DNA from: CAJXZP01 sp049606935
GTDB lineage: Bacteria; Bacteroidota; Bacteroidia; Flavobacteriales_G; Salibacteraceae
Length of the DNA stretch: 14,933 nt
Direction of reading: 5' to 3'
NCBI GenBank assembly: GCA_049606935.1
Contig: JBMYWA010000058.1
Coordinates: 1-14,933, forward strand
The translations under genes and the position numbers were made by a program. Of this stretch, positions 1 through 9,000 are shown in pieces. The notes beneath the pieces are model-generated. The model searched no databases. It saw only the letters and a list, made by a program, of their open reading frames with translations, and was not told where the DNA came from. Each line of letters opens with the position of its first letter. Position 1 is the first letter of the stretch.

Positions 1-1475
1 ACAGCTCCAGTTGGCTTGTCGTTGATATAGAAGTTACCGGCAGCGTTTCTTAATTTCTTAGTGGCAAATTCAGCAGCGTATCTATCTTGAGAGAAAATAG
101 CTCCTGTTAATGCGTATTCCGAAGTGTTATCTACTAAGTCTAAAGTAGCTTCAAAATCGTTTTCATCGTAAACGTAAATAGTCATTACCGGGCCAAAAAT
201 TTCTTCACATAAAGTTCTGAATTTTGGGTTAGTAGTAACTACAACCGTAGGCTCAATAAAGTATCCTTTTGATTTGTCGTATCCACCACCAGCAATAATC
301 TCTGCGTCATCCTGTTCTTTGATGAAATCAATGTAACCTGCAATTTTGTCAAAGGCCACTTCGTCAATTACTGCATTGATAAAGTTGTTGGTGTCTGCTG
401 GAGAACCCATTTTAAACGACTCTACATCTTTAATAACCGCTGCTTTTACATCTGGCCAAATGTTGGTAGGGATGTAAGCTCTAGAAGCTGCAGAACATTT
501 TTGTCCTTGGAATTCAAAAGCACCTCTTGAAATACCCGTAGCCACTTGTTGGGCATGAGACGATTTATGAGCTACAATGAAATCTTTACCACCAGTTTCA
601 CCTACAATACGAGGGTAAGAACGGTAGTTATGAATGTTGGTACCGATAGTTTTCCATAAATGTTGGAAAACACCCGTAGAACCTGTAAAATGAAGTCCTG
701 CAAAATCTTTATGGTTAAAGATAACATCTCCGGCATCCGGGCCATCCACGGTAATTAAGTTAATTACTCCGTCAGGTACACCTGCTTCTTTGAACAACTC
801 CATAATTACTTGTGCAGAATACACTTGTGTATCAGATGGTTTCCAAACTACAGTGTTACCCATCATAGCCGCTGAAGCTGGTAAGTTACCCGCAATAGAA
901 GTAAAGTTGAAAGGAGAAATGGCAAATACAAATCCTTCTAACGGACGGTATTCAACTTTGTTCCACATACCTGGAGCCGACTCTGGCTGCTTAGCGTATA
1001 TGTCTACCATATACTGTACGTTGAAACGTAAAAAGTCAATAAACTCACATGCCGCATCAATTTCTGCTTGCATAACGTTTTTAGACTGTGCCAACATAGT
1101 TGCTGCGTTCATTTTGTCTCTGAAAGGACCGGCTAATAACTCCGCTGCTTTTAAGAAAATAGAAGCTCTATGTTCCCAGCCTAAGTTTTCCCAATCCGCC
1201 TTCGCAGCAAGGGCAGCGTCAACCGCATCTTGTACATGACTTTTATCTCCGTAGCTGAATGATCCAATTACGTGTTGGTGATCATGTGGAGGAGTGATTG
1301 ACTTTTTATTATCAGTCGTTACTTTTTTGTCTCCAATATACATCGGCACATCCACAGTGCTGTTGTACATTTTGTTGTATTGATTCAATAATGACTCACG
1401 TTCAGCGCTTCCCGGAGCGTATGCTCTAACTGGTTCGTTAACGGGGATAGGCACAGTAAAAATTCCTTTTGGCAT
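1..1475 (-). CDS. pruA: 1-pyrroline-5-carboxylate dehydrogenase (partial, 3' end outside window)
   Basis: Oxidises L-glutamate gamma-semialdehyde (in equilibrium with 1-pyrroline-5-carboxylate) to glutamate with NAD+, the last step of proline catabolism and of arginine/ornithine breakdown; cytoplasmic. The visible 491 codons show the aldehyde dehydrogenase fold: the SPFNFTSIAGNLP cofactor-binding stretch at about residues 187-199, the WKPSD motif near 211-215, FTGSTGVF near 263-270, catalytic Glu293 in VGETGGKDF, and catalytic Cys327 in FQGQKCSAASR. Near the cut end, CEEIFGPV and NFYINDKPTGA match the C-terminal part of the family. Bacteroidota PruA proteins are usually about 540 residues, so about 50 residues are missing beyond base 1. 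The ATG at 1473-1475 opens MPKGIFTVPIPVNEP, the usual start of this subfamily. The gene looks less AT-rich than its neighbours, as expected for a well-expressed core gene (impression by eye). The 165-bp gap upstream suggests its own promoter, but none was convincing. Very confident family call. Confidence 0.97.
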   Translation of the reverse strand, partial: MPKGIFTVPIPVNEPVRAYAPGSAERESLLNQYNKMYNSTVDVPMYIGDKKVTTDNKKSITPPHDHQHVIGSFSYGDKSHVQDAVDAALAAKADWENLGWEHRASIFLKAAELLAGPFRDKMNAATMLAQSKNVMQAEIDAACEFIDFLRFNVQYMVDIYAKQPESAPGMWNKVEYRPLEGFVFAISPFNFTSIAGNLPASAAMMGNTVVWKPSDTQVYSAQVIMELFKEAGVPDGVINLITVDGPDAGDVIFNHKDFAGLHFTGSTGVFQHLWKTIGTNIHNYRSYPRIVGETGGKDFIVAHKSSHAQQVATGISRGAFEFQGQKCSAASRAYIPTNIWPDVKAAVIKDVESFKMGSPADTNNFINAVIDEVAFDKIAGYIDFIKEQDDAEIIAGGGYDKSKGYFIEPTVVVTTNPKFRTLCEEIFGPVMTIYVYDENDFEATLDLVDNTSEYALTGAIFSQDRYAAEFATKKLRNAAGNFYINDKPTGA

Positions 1476-1640
1476 ATCTAATGTTGTTTTCTATTAAACA
1501 CTTTAATTAATCTGCTTAGAGCTACCAAAACATGTTGAATTTCGGTTCGTTTTAAGCGATTGCGAATTTACTATTTTATTAGGTATTTGTGGTGGTTCTT
1601 CATAGGAGATGTTTTCCTTTGGATGGAATAATTTGACATT

Positions 1641-2066
1641 CTAATTCTGCATTTTAATTTCAATCTCCATTTTTGGCTGATTTACATCAAATGCCACCTC
1701 TTCATAATCTGGTCTGCGCAGGGAAACCTTGTAGTTTTTATAAAAACCAAAACTTTCGGTAGGGTAATGCACAAAATTGAAATCCATTTTACCCGAGCTG
1801 TTTTCATCATGTAATACCGATATGGCTGTACTTCCGTAGAGAATATTTGGAATAACAATTTTGGCTACGGGAGCCGTAAACGATTTTATTTTTACCACAC
1901 GATACATGTTTTTATCAGGAAAGCCCTCGGGCCCTTGATGAATATAAATGCTCAATTCTCCATCGTTATTGTGCAAACCATTTAAAGTAACGTGTAAATC
2001 ACTTTTACTTTGAGAAAAACCCATCTGGAAAATCAGGGTAAATAGGAACGTGATTAGATATTTCAT
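1641..2066 (-). CDS. Secreted DUF2141 domain protein
   Basis: A 141-residue protein with an N-terminal signal peptide (MKYLITFLFTLIFQMGFSQ, probable cleavage next to Gln19), so periplasmic or outer-surface. The mature part matches DUF2141: an opening strand of the type LHVTLNGLHNNDGELSIYI, a central ISVLHDENSSGKMDFNF block (the HDeN-x-sGkmDfNf signature), then PTESFGFYKN and a closing beta strand. DUF2141 has no established biochemical role; the acidic HDEN/GKMD loop looks like a possible metal-binding loop, which is inference. It lies downstream of a strong terminator (2139-2182), so it is probably transcribed separately from the operon above it, from a promoter in 2067-2148 that I could not recognise. 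It stops with TAG at 1641-1643 and is followed by 165 bp before pruA. Length is normal for a single-domain DUF2141 protein. Confidence 0.9.
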   Translation of the reverse strand: MKYLITFLFTLIFQMGFSQSKSDLHVTLNGLHNNDGELSIYIHQGPEGFPDKNMYRVVKIKSFTAPVAKIVIPNILYGSTAISVLHDENSSGKMDFNFVHYPTESFGFYKNYKVSLRRPDYEEVAFDVNQPKMEIEIKMQN

Positions 2067-2138
2067 TTTTATGGAAGGAATGTGTTTGATGAGATTACGG
2101 AAAACCCTTTTAAAAGGTTGCTAAAAAAACGGGTAGTT

Positions 2139-2182
2139 TGATAAAAACAAAACGACTTCTCCAATAATTGAAAAAGTCGTTT
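2139..2182 (-). terminator. Intrinsic terminator of the three-gene minus-strand operon
   Basis: A perfect 9-bp stem (2150-2158 AAACGACTT with 2174-2182 AAGTCGTTT) encloses a 15-base loop. Read on the minus strand the stem is followed directly by TTTTGTTTTTAT. It begins 26 bases after the stop codon of the second DUF3857 gene (2208-2210). Placement, stem and U-tract all fit a rho-independent terminator, and it separates that operon from the DUF2141 gene. Confidence 0.85.
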
Positions 2183-2207
2183 CACGCTTAGAATAGCAGG
2201 TTAAACC

Positions 2208-4190
2208 TTATTTCTCTTCTAAATAAATAACAATTTTATTAAAGTCAGCAGCCGCATTAATTACATTTCTGTAGTCTTCATATTGCTCCACTGGATAATG
2301 AATTTTGTGGTAACGCTCATCACAAGTTACCGTGAGTATATTACCGTTAAGAGCGTAGGAGCTAATAAAATCGGCATATACAGTACCATCTTCCTCTTTG
2401 GCTAGAACCTCCATATTAATGCTTTCTAGGTTGGTAGCTTTATATCCTTCTGGAATTTCAAATTTTATTACCCGATGATAGTTCTTTCTAAAGCCCATAT
2501 CTACCGGGAATTTTCTAGCCTTTGCATCTTGGTACATTTCGGCTTGAGGACCTATGAAAAGACCGAGTTTAATGAGGTACTTATCTCGTACCGAAACAAT
2601 GTATTTATCAATAGAAAAATCACCCGTCATTAATAATGGTTTTTCTCCATAAACTTGGTAGCCTGTATTCTCGGCTTTCACCTCATGAAGATCCATATCT
2701 TCATCTACCCATTTAATGAGTTGTTCTTTTATTTTCTTTTCATTCTCCGGAGTCATTAACCCAAAATAAGGTTGAATTTCGGCTACGTTATGACCAGTAG
2801 CAGAGGTGGTTAACGTAAAGTTTAAAGTAGAAAAATCATCCGGTACCTTTACCGTCATATCCATATCGCTATGTGATGTTTCGGCATCTGTTCCCTCAAT
2901 CCATTTTATTTTACTCACCGATGAAACGACTTCTCCCACGGTTACCTTTTTGAAGAAAACACCATAATTATCTTGGAAATTTTGGTTCACAATTCCAAGC
3001 CTGCCAAACTTACTTTCCATATCCATATATAAATCCAGTTTAGGAAAGTACATGAGGTATTTACGCAGAAAGGTGTACGCCTCAAATTTGGGATCAAAAG
3101 CATATGCCTGGCGGTTGGCTGTGATTACAAAACGATAATCAATACCGTACTTCTCACTACATAATGCCATAAACTTCATAAAACCAGGAGAGTTGGATGC
3201 TTTATTCTTTAGTATCCATGCTAAATCACCCAACTCATCGGCATTTGCTTGAAAAATGCTAAAGTTGGTTTTGTAATAGTATTCCAAGTCTCGTAAAATG
3301 TCTTTCTCACTTTTGGTTTCATCTATATTGGCTTCTTTTAACATGCTTTTTAAGGCTTTTAAATCGGTTTTAGAACCTACCGAAAATCCTGTAATTAGGT
3401 TGTTTCCTACCGATTTATAGGAAACCAAATTAGAGGTGTTGTTGGCCGTATTCTTATCCAGCTTGTATATTACCGCCATCCGGTTTGGAATGTTGTAGGC
3501 TTGATCTTCTTTTTCAAATTTTGGAATGTAATTAATGTGTTTGGTTAAGTGATTATAATCCGTATTTGAAGTGTCTTCTTGTAATTCGCCAAACCCATGG
3601 TAGCTTTTGGTTGCAAAAATTAAGTGAGTTGGTGATATTAAATCAAATTGATAATCCAGTATTGGAGCCATTTCTTGGGCCACTTTACGCGTGCCATTGT
3701 ATCTTGGAGCTGTTTGAATTACATAAAAATATTCTACAAACGAACCGAGTTCTATCCCTTTAAGGGCATAGTAATAGGCTGTATTTTCATTTTCATCGGT
3801 AAGTTCTTTTACGTCATCCTCGTTTAATTCTGTAATTTTTCCGTCAGGATTAATCACTCTGGCTCGGGTAAGTAAAACTTCAGTTCCTTTACCCATAGGT
3901 ACATATACCTTGTTATTTCGGTCAATGGCTTCATCCGAATTAACCCAAAACAATTCATGAGTCACTTCAATTTGCGAAAACTGCTCGTCTTTAAATCCAA
4001 ACTCTACTTTTTGATATTTCTTAAAATAAATCTGGACTTCTTCTTTTAAAGAATCAGGAATAGTGGGTACTATTAAAGTTTTCTCCCAATCATAATCCAT
4101 TAGCTGGAATTGAGCGAAACCCGAAAAAGCGGTGAATACTAGTGAAATTAGGGTAAACGACTTAATTAGTCTTTTTAAGTATAACGACAT
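2208..4190 (-). CDS. Secreted DUF3857 protein with degenerate transglutaminase-like region
   Basis: A 660-residue protein with a signal peptide (residues 1 to about 27, ending FSGFAQ), predicted exported. A DUF3857 beta domain covers about residues 60-240, with the typical VYVPMGKGTEVLLTRARVINPDGKI and IELGSFVEYFYVI strands. A helical transglutaminase-like region follows (about 280-400), then a beta-rich C-terminal part. Aligned by eye with the upstream neighbour, the catalytic GDCKD segment is replaced by NSPGF (Ser334 at the Cys position) and the HM of the His motif by a Lys/Arg segment near 376-377; there is no histidine between residues 219 and 439. Only the Asp survives (Asp390 in YMDMES). 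It is therefore probably non-enzymatic, perhaps a binding or regulatory partner (inference). The first 29 bp overlap the end of the upstream gene; no later Met would keep the signal peptide, which supports this start. It is the last gene before the terminator. Confidence 0.88.
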   Translation of the reverse strand: MSLYLKRLIKSFTLISLVFTAFSGFAQFQLMDYDWEKTLIVPTIPDSLKEEVQIYFKKYQKVEFGFKDEQFSQIEVTHELFWVNSDEAIDRNNKVYVPMGKGTEVLLTRARVINPDGKITELNEDDVKELTDENENTAYYYALKGIELGSFVEYFYVIQTAPRYNGTRKVAQEMAPILDYQFDLISPTHLIFATKSYHGFGELQEDTSNTDYNHLTKHINYIPKFEKEDQAYNIPNRMAVIYKLDKNTANNTSNLVSYKSVGNNLITGFSVGSKTDLKALKSMLKEANIDETKSEKDILRDLEYYYKTNFSIFQANADELGDLAWILKNKASNSPGFMKFMALCSEKYGIDYRFVITANRQAYAFDPKFEAYTFLRKYLMYFPKLDLYMDMESKFGRLGIVNQNFQDNYGVFFKKVTVGEVVSSVSKIKWIEGTDAETSHSDMDMTVKVPDDFSTLNFTLTTSATGHNVAEIQPYFGLMTPENEKKIKEQLIKWVDEDMDLHEVKAENTGYQVYGEKPLLMTGDFSIDKYIVSVRDKYLIKLGLFIGPQAEMYQDAKARKFPVDMGFRKNYHRVIKFEIPEGYKATNLESINMEVLAKEEDGTVYADFISSYALNGNILTVTCDERYHKIHYPVEQYEDYRNVINAAADFNKIVIYLEEK

Positions 4191-6090
4191 TTTTTTGTGA
4201 TTTTATGATGGTGTTTATGCTTTTGTTCCAAAGAGTTACCTCTTCTGGTTGGTAATATAGTTTCTTTTTATAAGATTTGGTTTCTACCGTTATCTTATTT
4301 CCAACAGTTTGATATGTAGTAGAATAGAAAAGTAGATCGTTGTCAATTAACACCGGTTTAGGAAGGTAGTCTAGCGTTAAGTGGCTCGGAATAGTAAATT
4401 CTGTTTTTTCTAATTGTTCGGCTAAAAACTTGAAGGTAAATGGAGTGGTTCGGTCTTCTTTTAGTTTATCTCCAGAAAAGAAGTCACTAAAATTAAAATT
4501 GATGTAAATTTCATCTTCATTGGTAAGGATGTAATCATCAATGGTAAAATTGTAAGAAATAGTATAAGGTCTTTCATTGGGGTATGGATAATTTTCAGCC
4601 ATATCGGTAGGTAAAAACTTATTGTTTCCCTTTCTTAAATAATCCTTGAAAAACTTGGCTTTGTCCGACTCGTTCAAATCCTCAATTTTGTACTGAAGGT
4701 TTTGTTTGAAATAACCTTGAAAAGTACTCTTAGCCGAACCTTTAAGGGTTCCGTTTTCTATAGTAGCGTGAATTATGTCGGTTATTTGGTTTTGTTGAGG
4801 CGAAACCGCAGGAACTTTAACCGTTTCAAATTTTCCAGGCCCTAAACGAATCAGCGCTTCTTTTTCTTGAATAAAGCTACTTGGCAGGCCAAAAGGCATG
4901 TAACGACCGGTGGCGTCCATAAAATAATACTGACCATCAGAATCAATATAAGTGGCTATCATATGGTTGTCTACAGATGGGGTAGGAAGTTGGTCATAAG
5001 TAAAAGGAATGGTGTTGGTACCAATCCAAGTAAGATAAGATTCTATTCCTGCATATTTTAAAAGATGCGTTATTGTACTGGCCATGTCTTTACAGTCTCC
5101 ATATCTATTGGTACATACAGATATGGCAGACCGAGGTACAAATCCGCCTAGGCCGGCTTCATAGGCAACGTATTTTATGTTTTCTTGAGTCCATTCAAAA
5201 ACTCTTTTTACTTTTTCTACATCTGAATCAACTCCTACGAGTAAAGAATCTACAGTAGCTTGAATCATGGGGTTATCCGTATCTAAATTTACCGTATCTA
5301 CAAAGGTTTCATACCAAGAAAAAAGGTCTCCTTTATCTCTTAGAACATTGATTTCTTTATTGTTTACCGTGTATGTGGCTATTCTTGGAAATACCTGAGG
5401 AACGTAATAAGTAATGTTGGGTGCCCATTTTTCAGAAACGATTACCGGGCTTTCTTTTACGGTCCATGTGTAAATGGTTTTTCCTTTTTGTTGAGTTTCT
5501 GATTTCGAAATAAAGTCTTGATCCAACAAATACTCGGTAAAGGCCATTTTGATTTCACTATCTACTACCACTTTGTAGGTTTTACTTTCAATGGGGTAGC
5601 TGTTTTGTAGCATTGACCTTCCTAGAAAATGGGGTTCCAAAACAGTTCTGTTGTACGATAATTCAGTTATTGCACCCATTTGCATGCCTTGAAAACTGAA
5701 GCTAATTATTTTGGAATCATCATGAAACACGCTGGAGTTCAAATCATCTGACTCTTTAAACTCTTTGGTTTTTATTTTCTTGTATTTATTTCCGCTAGGA
5801 ACAGAGGTAACAGCAACGATATCTGAAATAGTGCTAAAACTAGAGAAGCCAATTTCTCGCTCTCTAAACAAACCTGCATCTTTAGTTAAATACATCATTT
5901 TGATGTAAGACGACTCTGATACCTGAATTTCTCCATTTATTAATTCAATATGAATTTCTTCGGTTTCATCCAGTACCACCATTTGAACTCCGGGGTATTT
6001 GTCTTGATACTTTTTTAGATCTTTACTAGGTTGGGCAAGGGTAGAGGTGGCAAAACCCAACGTAAAAAATAGAAGAAAGTGCTTCATCAT
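4162..6090 (-). CDS. Secreted DUF3857/transglutaminase-like protein, catalytic triad intact
   Basis: A 642-residue protein from the ATG at 6088-6090. The frame is open further upstream to 6147, but that extension lies inside the preceding gene and would bury the signal peptide (MMKHFLLFFTLGFATSTLAQ); the ATG at 6085-6087 is an equally good alternative. After the signal comes DUF3857 (about 35-250), then a transglutaminase-like domain (about 285-400) with the classic order of motifs: GGFVPR (315-320), RYGDCKD with Cys333, DNHM with His376 and YYFMDATG with Asp392. A beta-rich C-terminal region completes it. Transglutaminase-like folds of this type include cysteine proteases, amidases and cross-linking enzymes, so the reaction and substrate cannot be set from sequence; it should act outside the cytoplasm. 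It begins 1 bp after the stop of the MORN-repeat gene (TAA T ATG), consistent with translational coupling, and overlaps the next gene by 29 bp. Confidence 0.9.
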   Translation of the reverse strand: MMKHFLLFFTLGFATSTLAQPSKDLKKYQDKYPGVQMVVLDETEEIHIELINGEIQVSESSYIKMMYLTKDAGLFREREIGFSSFSTISDIVAVTSVPSGNKYKKIKTKEFKESDDLNSSVFHDDSKIISFSFQGMQMGAITELSYNRTVLEPHFLGRSMLQNSYPIESKTYKVVVDSEIKMAFTEYLLDQDFISKSETQQKGKTIYTWTVKESPVIVSEKWAPNITYYVPQVFPRIATYTVNNKEINVLRDKGDLFSWYETFVDTVNLDTDNPMIQATVDSLLVGVDSDVEKVKRVFEWTQENIKYVAYEAGLGGFVPRSAISVCTNRYGDCKDMASTITHLLKYAGIESYLTWIGTNTIPFTYDQLPTPSVDNHMIATYIDSDGQYYFMDATGRYMPFGLPSSFIQEKEALIRLGPGKFETVKVPAVSPQQNQITDIIHATIENGTLKGSAKSTFQGYFKQNLQYKIEDLNESDKAKFFKDYLRKGNNKFLPTDMAENYPYPNERPYTISYNFTIDDYILTNEDEIYINFNFSDFFSGDKLKEDRTTPFTFKFLAEQLEKTEFTIPSHLTLDYLPKPVLIDNDLLFYSTTYQTVGNKITVETKSYKKKLYYQPEEVTLWNKSINTIIKSQKNVVILKKTN

Positions 6091-6091
6091 A

Positions 6092-9000
6092 TTATTTAGA
6101 TATTTGATGTCCGTCATAATAAATGTTTGTAGACGTAATACTACCATTTGAATAGTGGTTTACTTCACCATGACGAATTCCTTGAAGGTACATTTCGGTT
6201 TTTTCTATAGTTCCATCTTTTGCATAGTGAATTACTTTTCCTTCCACTTGATCATTTACATATGTTTTTTCTCTTTTTATGGTGCCATTTTCATAGAATA
6301 ATACAGCGGTGCCTTGTCTTAAACCATCTTTATAGATTGTTTTAGAATACAACTGGCCATTTTCATAATACTCTAAATAATCCCCTTCAAAATTTTCTTT
6401 ATTCATGCTAAAAATACGCGATGGGTTGCCGTTAGAGAAATAGGATTTACAATCGCAAGTTTCATTAACAATTTCAATGGAAGCCACCGGTTTATTGTCT
6501 GTGCCTAAATAAGAGTACGAAACAATTTTGCCATAGGCGTATTCTCTAATGTGTTGAACCACTCCGTTTGGGTCGTAATAGGTGGAGATTCCATGTCTTG
6601 AGCCATGCTCGTACGTGTATTCAGAATCTATTTTGCCATTTTTTAGATACCACGTTTTCTTGCCATGTAAATCACCATTTACATAGGTTTCTTTTAATGA
6701 AATTTCGCCTGTTTCATGGTAATAAATCCAATCGCCAACTTTGTGGCCATATTCGTATTTGCCTTTGCTTGATAATTGACCGTTTTTGAAATAGTTCAAC
6801 CAGTTACCATGTTTGTTATCATTCCAGTATTGTCCAACCGAATTTACTTGACCATTAATGTAATAAGTGGTGGAAGGTCCATGATAGATGTTTCCTTTTT
6901 TAGTAAACGATCTTATTTTATCTCCAGTAGGAAATTGGGGGTGATATTGGGAAGAGTCGCCTGTGAAAACAACTTTTTGAATAAGAACTTCATTCGTATC
7001 GAAAATTTCAAACCCTTGATTCACGTCCATTTTATAACGGTCAATAAAGTCAATTTTGCCGTTAACTGCGTAGTAATACTTAGGTCCATTTACCTTTCCT
7101 TTTACATAAAATATCTCTTTCGAAATAGATTGATTTCTACGGTAAGAAGTCCAAAGTCCTTCCTTTTTATTGTTTATGTAAAACCCATGTTCTGAAATAG
7201 TTCCGTTAGAATAGTACTGGATGTAAGGTCCGTTCTTTTTCCCGTTTTGGTACTTCGTGGTAGAGTAGATGTCTCCGGTAGAATAATAATGAATTTCTTG
7301 GCCTACTTGCATTCCTTCAGCATGTTCGGTTTGCGAACTTAAAGCGCCATTATAGTCGTAAAACTTCCATAAACCATCTTTCCCTTCATCGCCCGGAATG
7401 TAGGATCCTACGGTTCTAAGCGTACCGTCTGAATAGTAATTCTCAAATAAAAAATCGCCTCCTTTCTTTTTGTCCTCTTTGATTAAAGAACCGTCTTTAT
7501 GAAACACTTTGTAGGCAATTAAATCGCCTTTTTTGTATTCTAATTGAAGGTTCAATTTGCCTTGGTCATCGTATTCTTTATAGATCCCAGTTTTCTTGCC
7601 AGATTCGTCATAATTCTCTTCTGTTTCTAATTGACCATTATTGAAATAGGTCTTTTTCGAATTAATTTGAACCCCGTCTAAATATTCGGCTTCAGCCTTT
7701 AATGCCCCATTCGAATACCAAGTGGTCATAAACCCGGTTAGCGAACCATTAACGTAGTTAGCTTCACTCTTTTTTTCTCCATTCTTGTGGTATTTTACTG
7801 ATTTGCCAATCCGGTTACCTTTTTCAAACTGTACCGCTTCTAACACCTGTCCGTTATCATAATATTGTTTAAAATCACCATGAATTTCCTCTTCTTGATA
7901 GGTTAAATCATATGAAATAGTGCCAATTTTTGAGTAGTATTTGGCAGGTCCATTGAGTTTGCCATTTGTATAACTAACTTCATTGCTTTTAATACCCGTA
8001 CTGTAGTAGCTTGTTTCTATTCCGTGCGGCTGGCCTTTAAGGTATGGAGTGGTAGATTTTAAAATTCCATTTAAATAAAAAGCAGAATCAATTCCACTAA
8101 CATCGCCTTCCACATAAGTTTCATGCCCTGATTTTAAACCATTGTAGTGAAAGAAAACCCAGTCACCATGTCTTTCTCCATCTTCATCAAAATGGCCAAT
8201 GGCATTCAATCTTCCTGTTTTATAATAGTACTGAAAGACTCCGGTGGGCTCATTATCAACCACAACTCCTCGGCCCTCGGTAGCCGATGATCCATTCCAA
8301 TAATAATGCACCATTTGCTCAGTTCCGTTAAACATTTCTAATCTATCTGATGTGCTTCGCTGCCATAAAGAGCCAGCATAGTCAGGAAAAGCTTGTATTA
8401 GCTTGATGTTTTTCTCTAAAATAGAAACAACGCCTTTGTTAGTGGCGGTTCGCAAATTGTAATACATTAAATCGTTAAACTTGTTATCTGCCATTATGTT
8501 TTGATAAAAACCCACATAATAAGTGTCCCAGAAATCGGTACCTAGCTCTCTTTTACTCAGTTCGGTAAGTAATAAAAAGTTTTGTTTTACATAGGGCAGT
8601 TGAAGTTTGTTGGGTGTTTTGTATTTCCTGCTTTTGGTAGCTAAAGAGGCTAGCATTTCATCTGTGTTTTCAAAACTCTCATCAGATAGTGAGATTTCAT
8701 AGGGCGTATTATCGTAGCTTTCATTTAAATAATCATTGATTTCTCCTAAAATAGCCGTGTTTTGTTCACCACTCACCATTAAATAAATATTGAAACACAT
8801 CACCGCCTTAGAAATTTCGCCTTGTTCTTTAGCGTATTTTCCTAATGCCAAATGGCTAGGAGCATGGAAAGGGTTAAATCTAATGGTGTTTTTTAAATCG
8901 TCTACACATTTTTGATGATTTTCTATGCCTTTATAGGTTACCGACCTATTGTAGTATAGCCTATAATTGGTAGGGAAAATGGAAATTCCTTCGGTATAGA

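Noticed and set aside
790..1239. 149-codon plus-strand open frame inside pruA
   Set aside because: Antisense shadow of a clearly recognised aldehyde dehydrogenase; no family features of its own.
1554..1601. Ten-codon minus-strand ORF (MKNHHKYLIK) in the pruA leader region
   Set aside because: No terminator/antiterminator pair follows and two His codons are not enough to suggest attenuation; likely chance.
2106..2117. Palindrome CCTTTTAAAAGG upstream of the DUF2141 gene
   Set aside because: Considered as an operator, but short AT-rich palindromes are common here and no second copy was noticed.
6091..6147. Longer start for the active transglutaminase-like protein at 6147
   Set aside because: The extra 19 residues overlap the preceding gene and would place a hydrophilic segment before the signal peptide; the ATG at 6088-6090 directly after the upstream stop fits better.
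6568..7195. Plus-strand open frames of 73 and 139 codons inside the MORN-repeat gene
   Set aside because: They lie antisense to the repeat-coding region and carry no recognisable domain; low-complexity coding repeats commonly leave such frames open.
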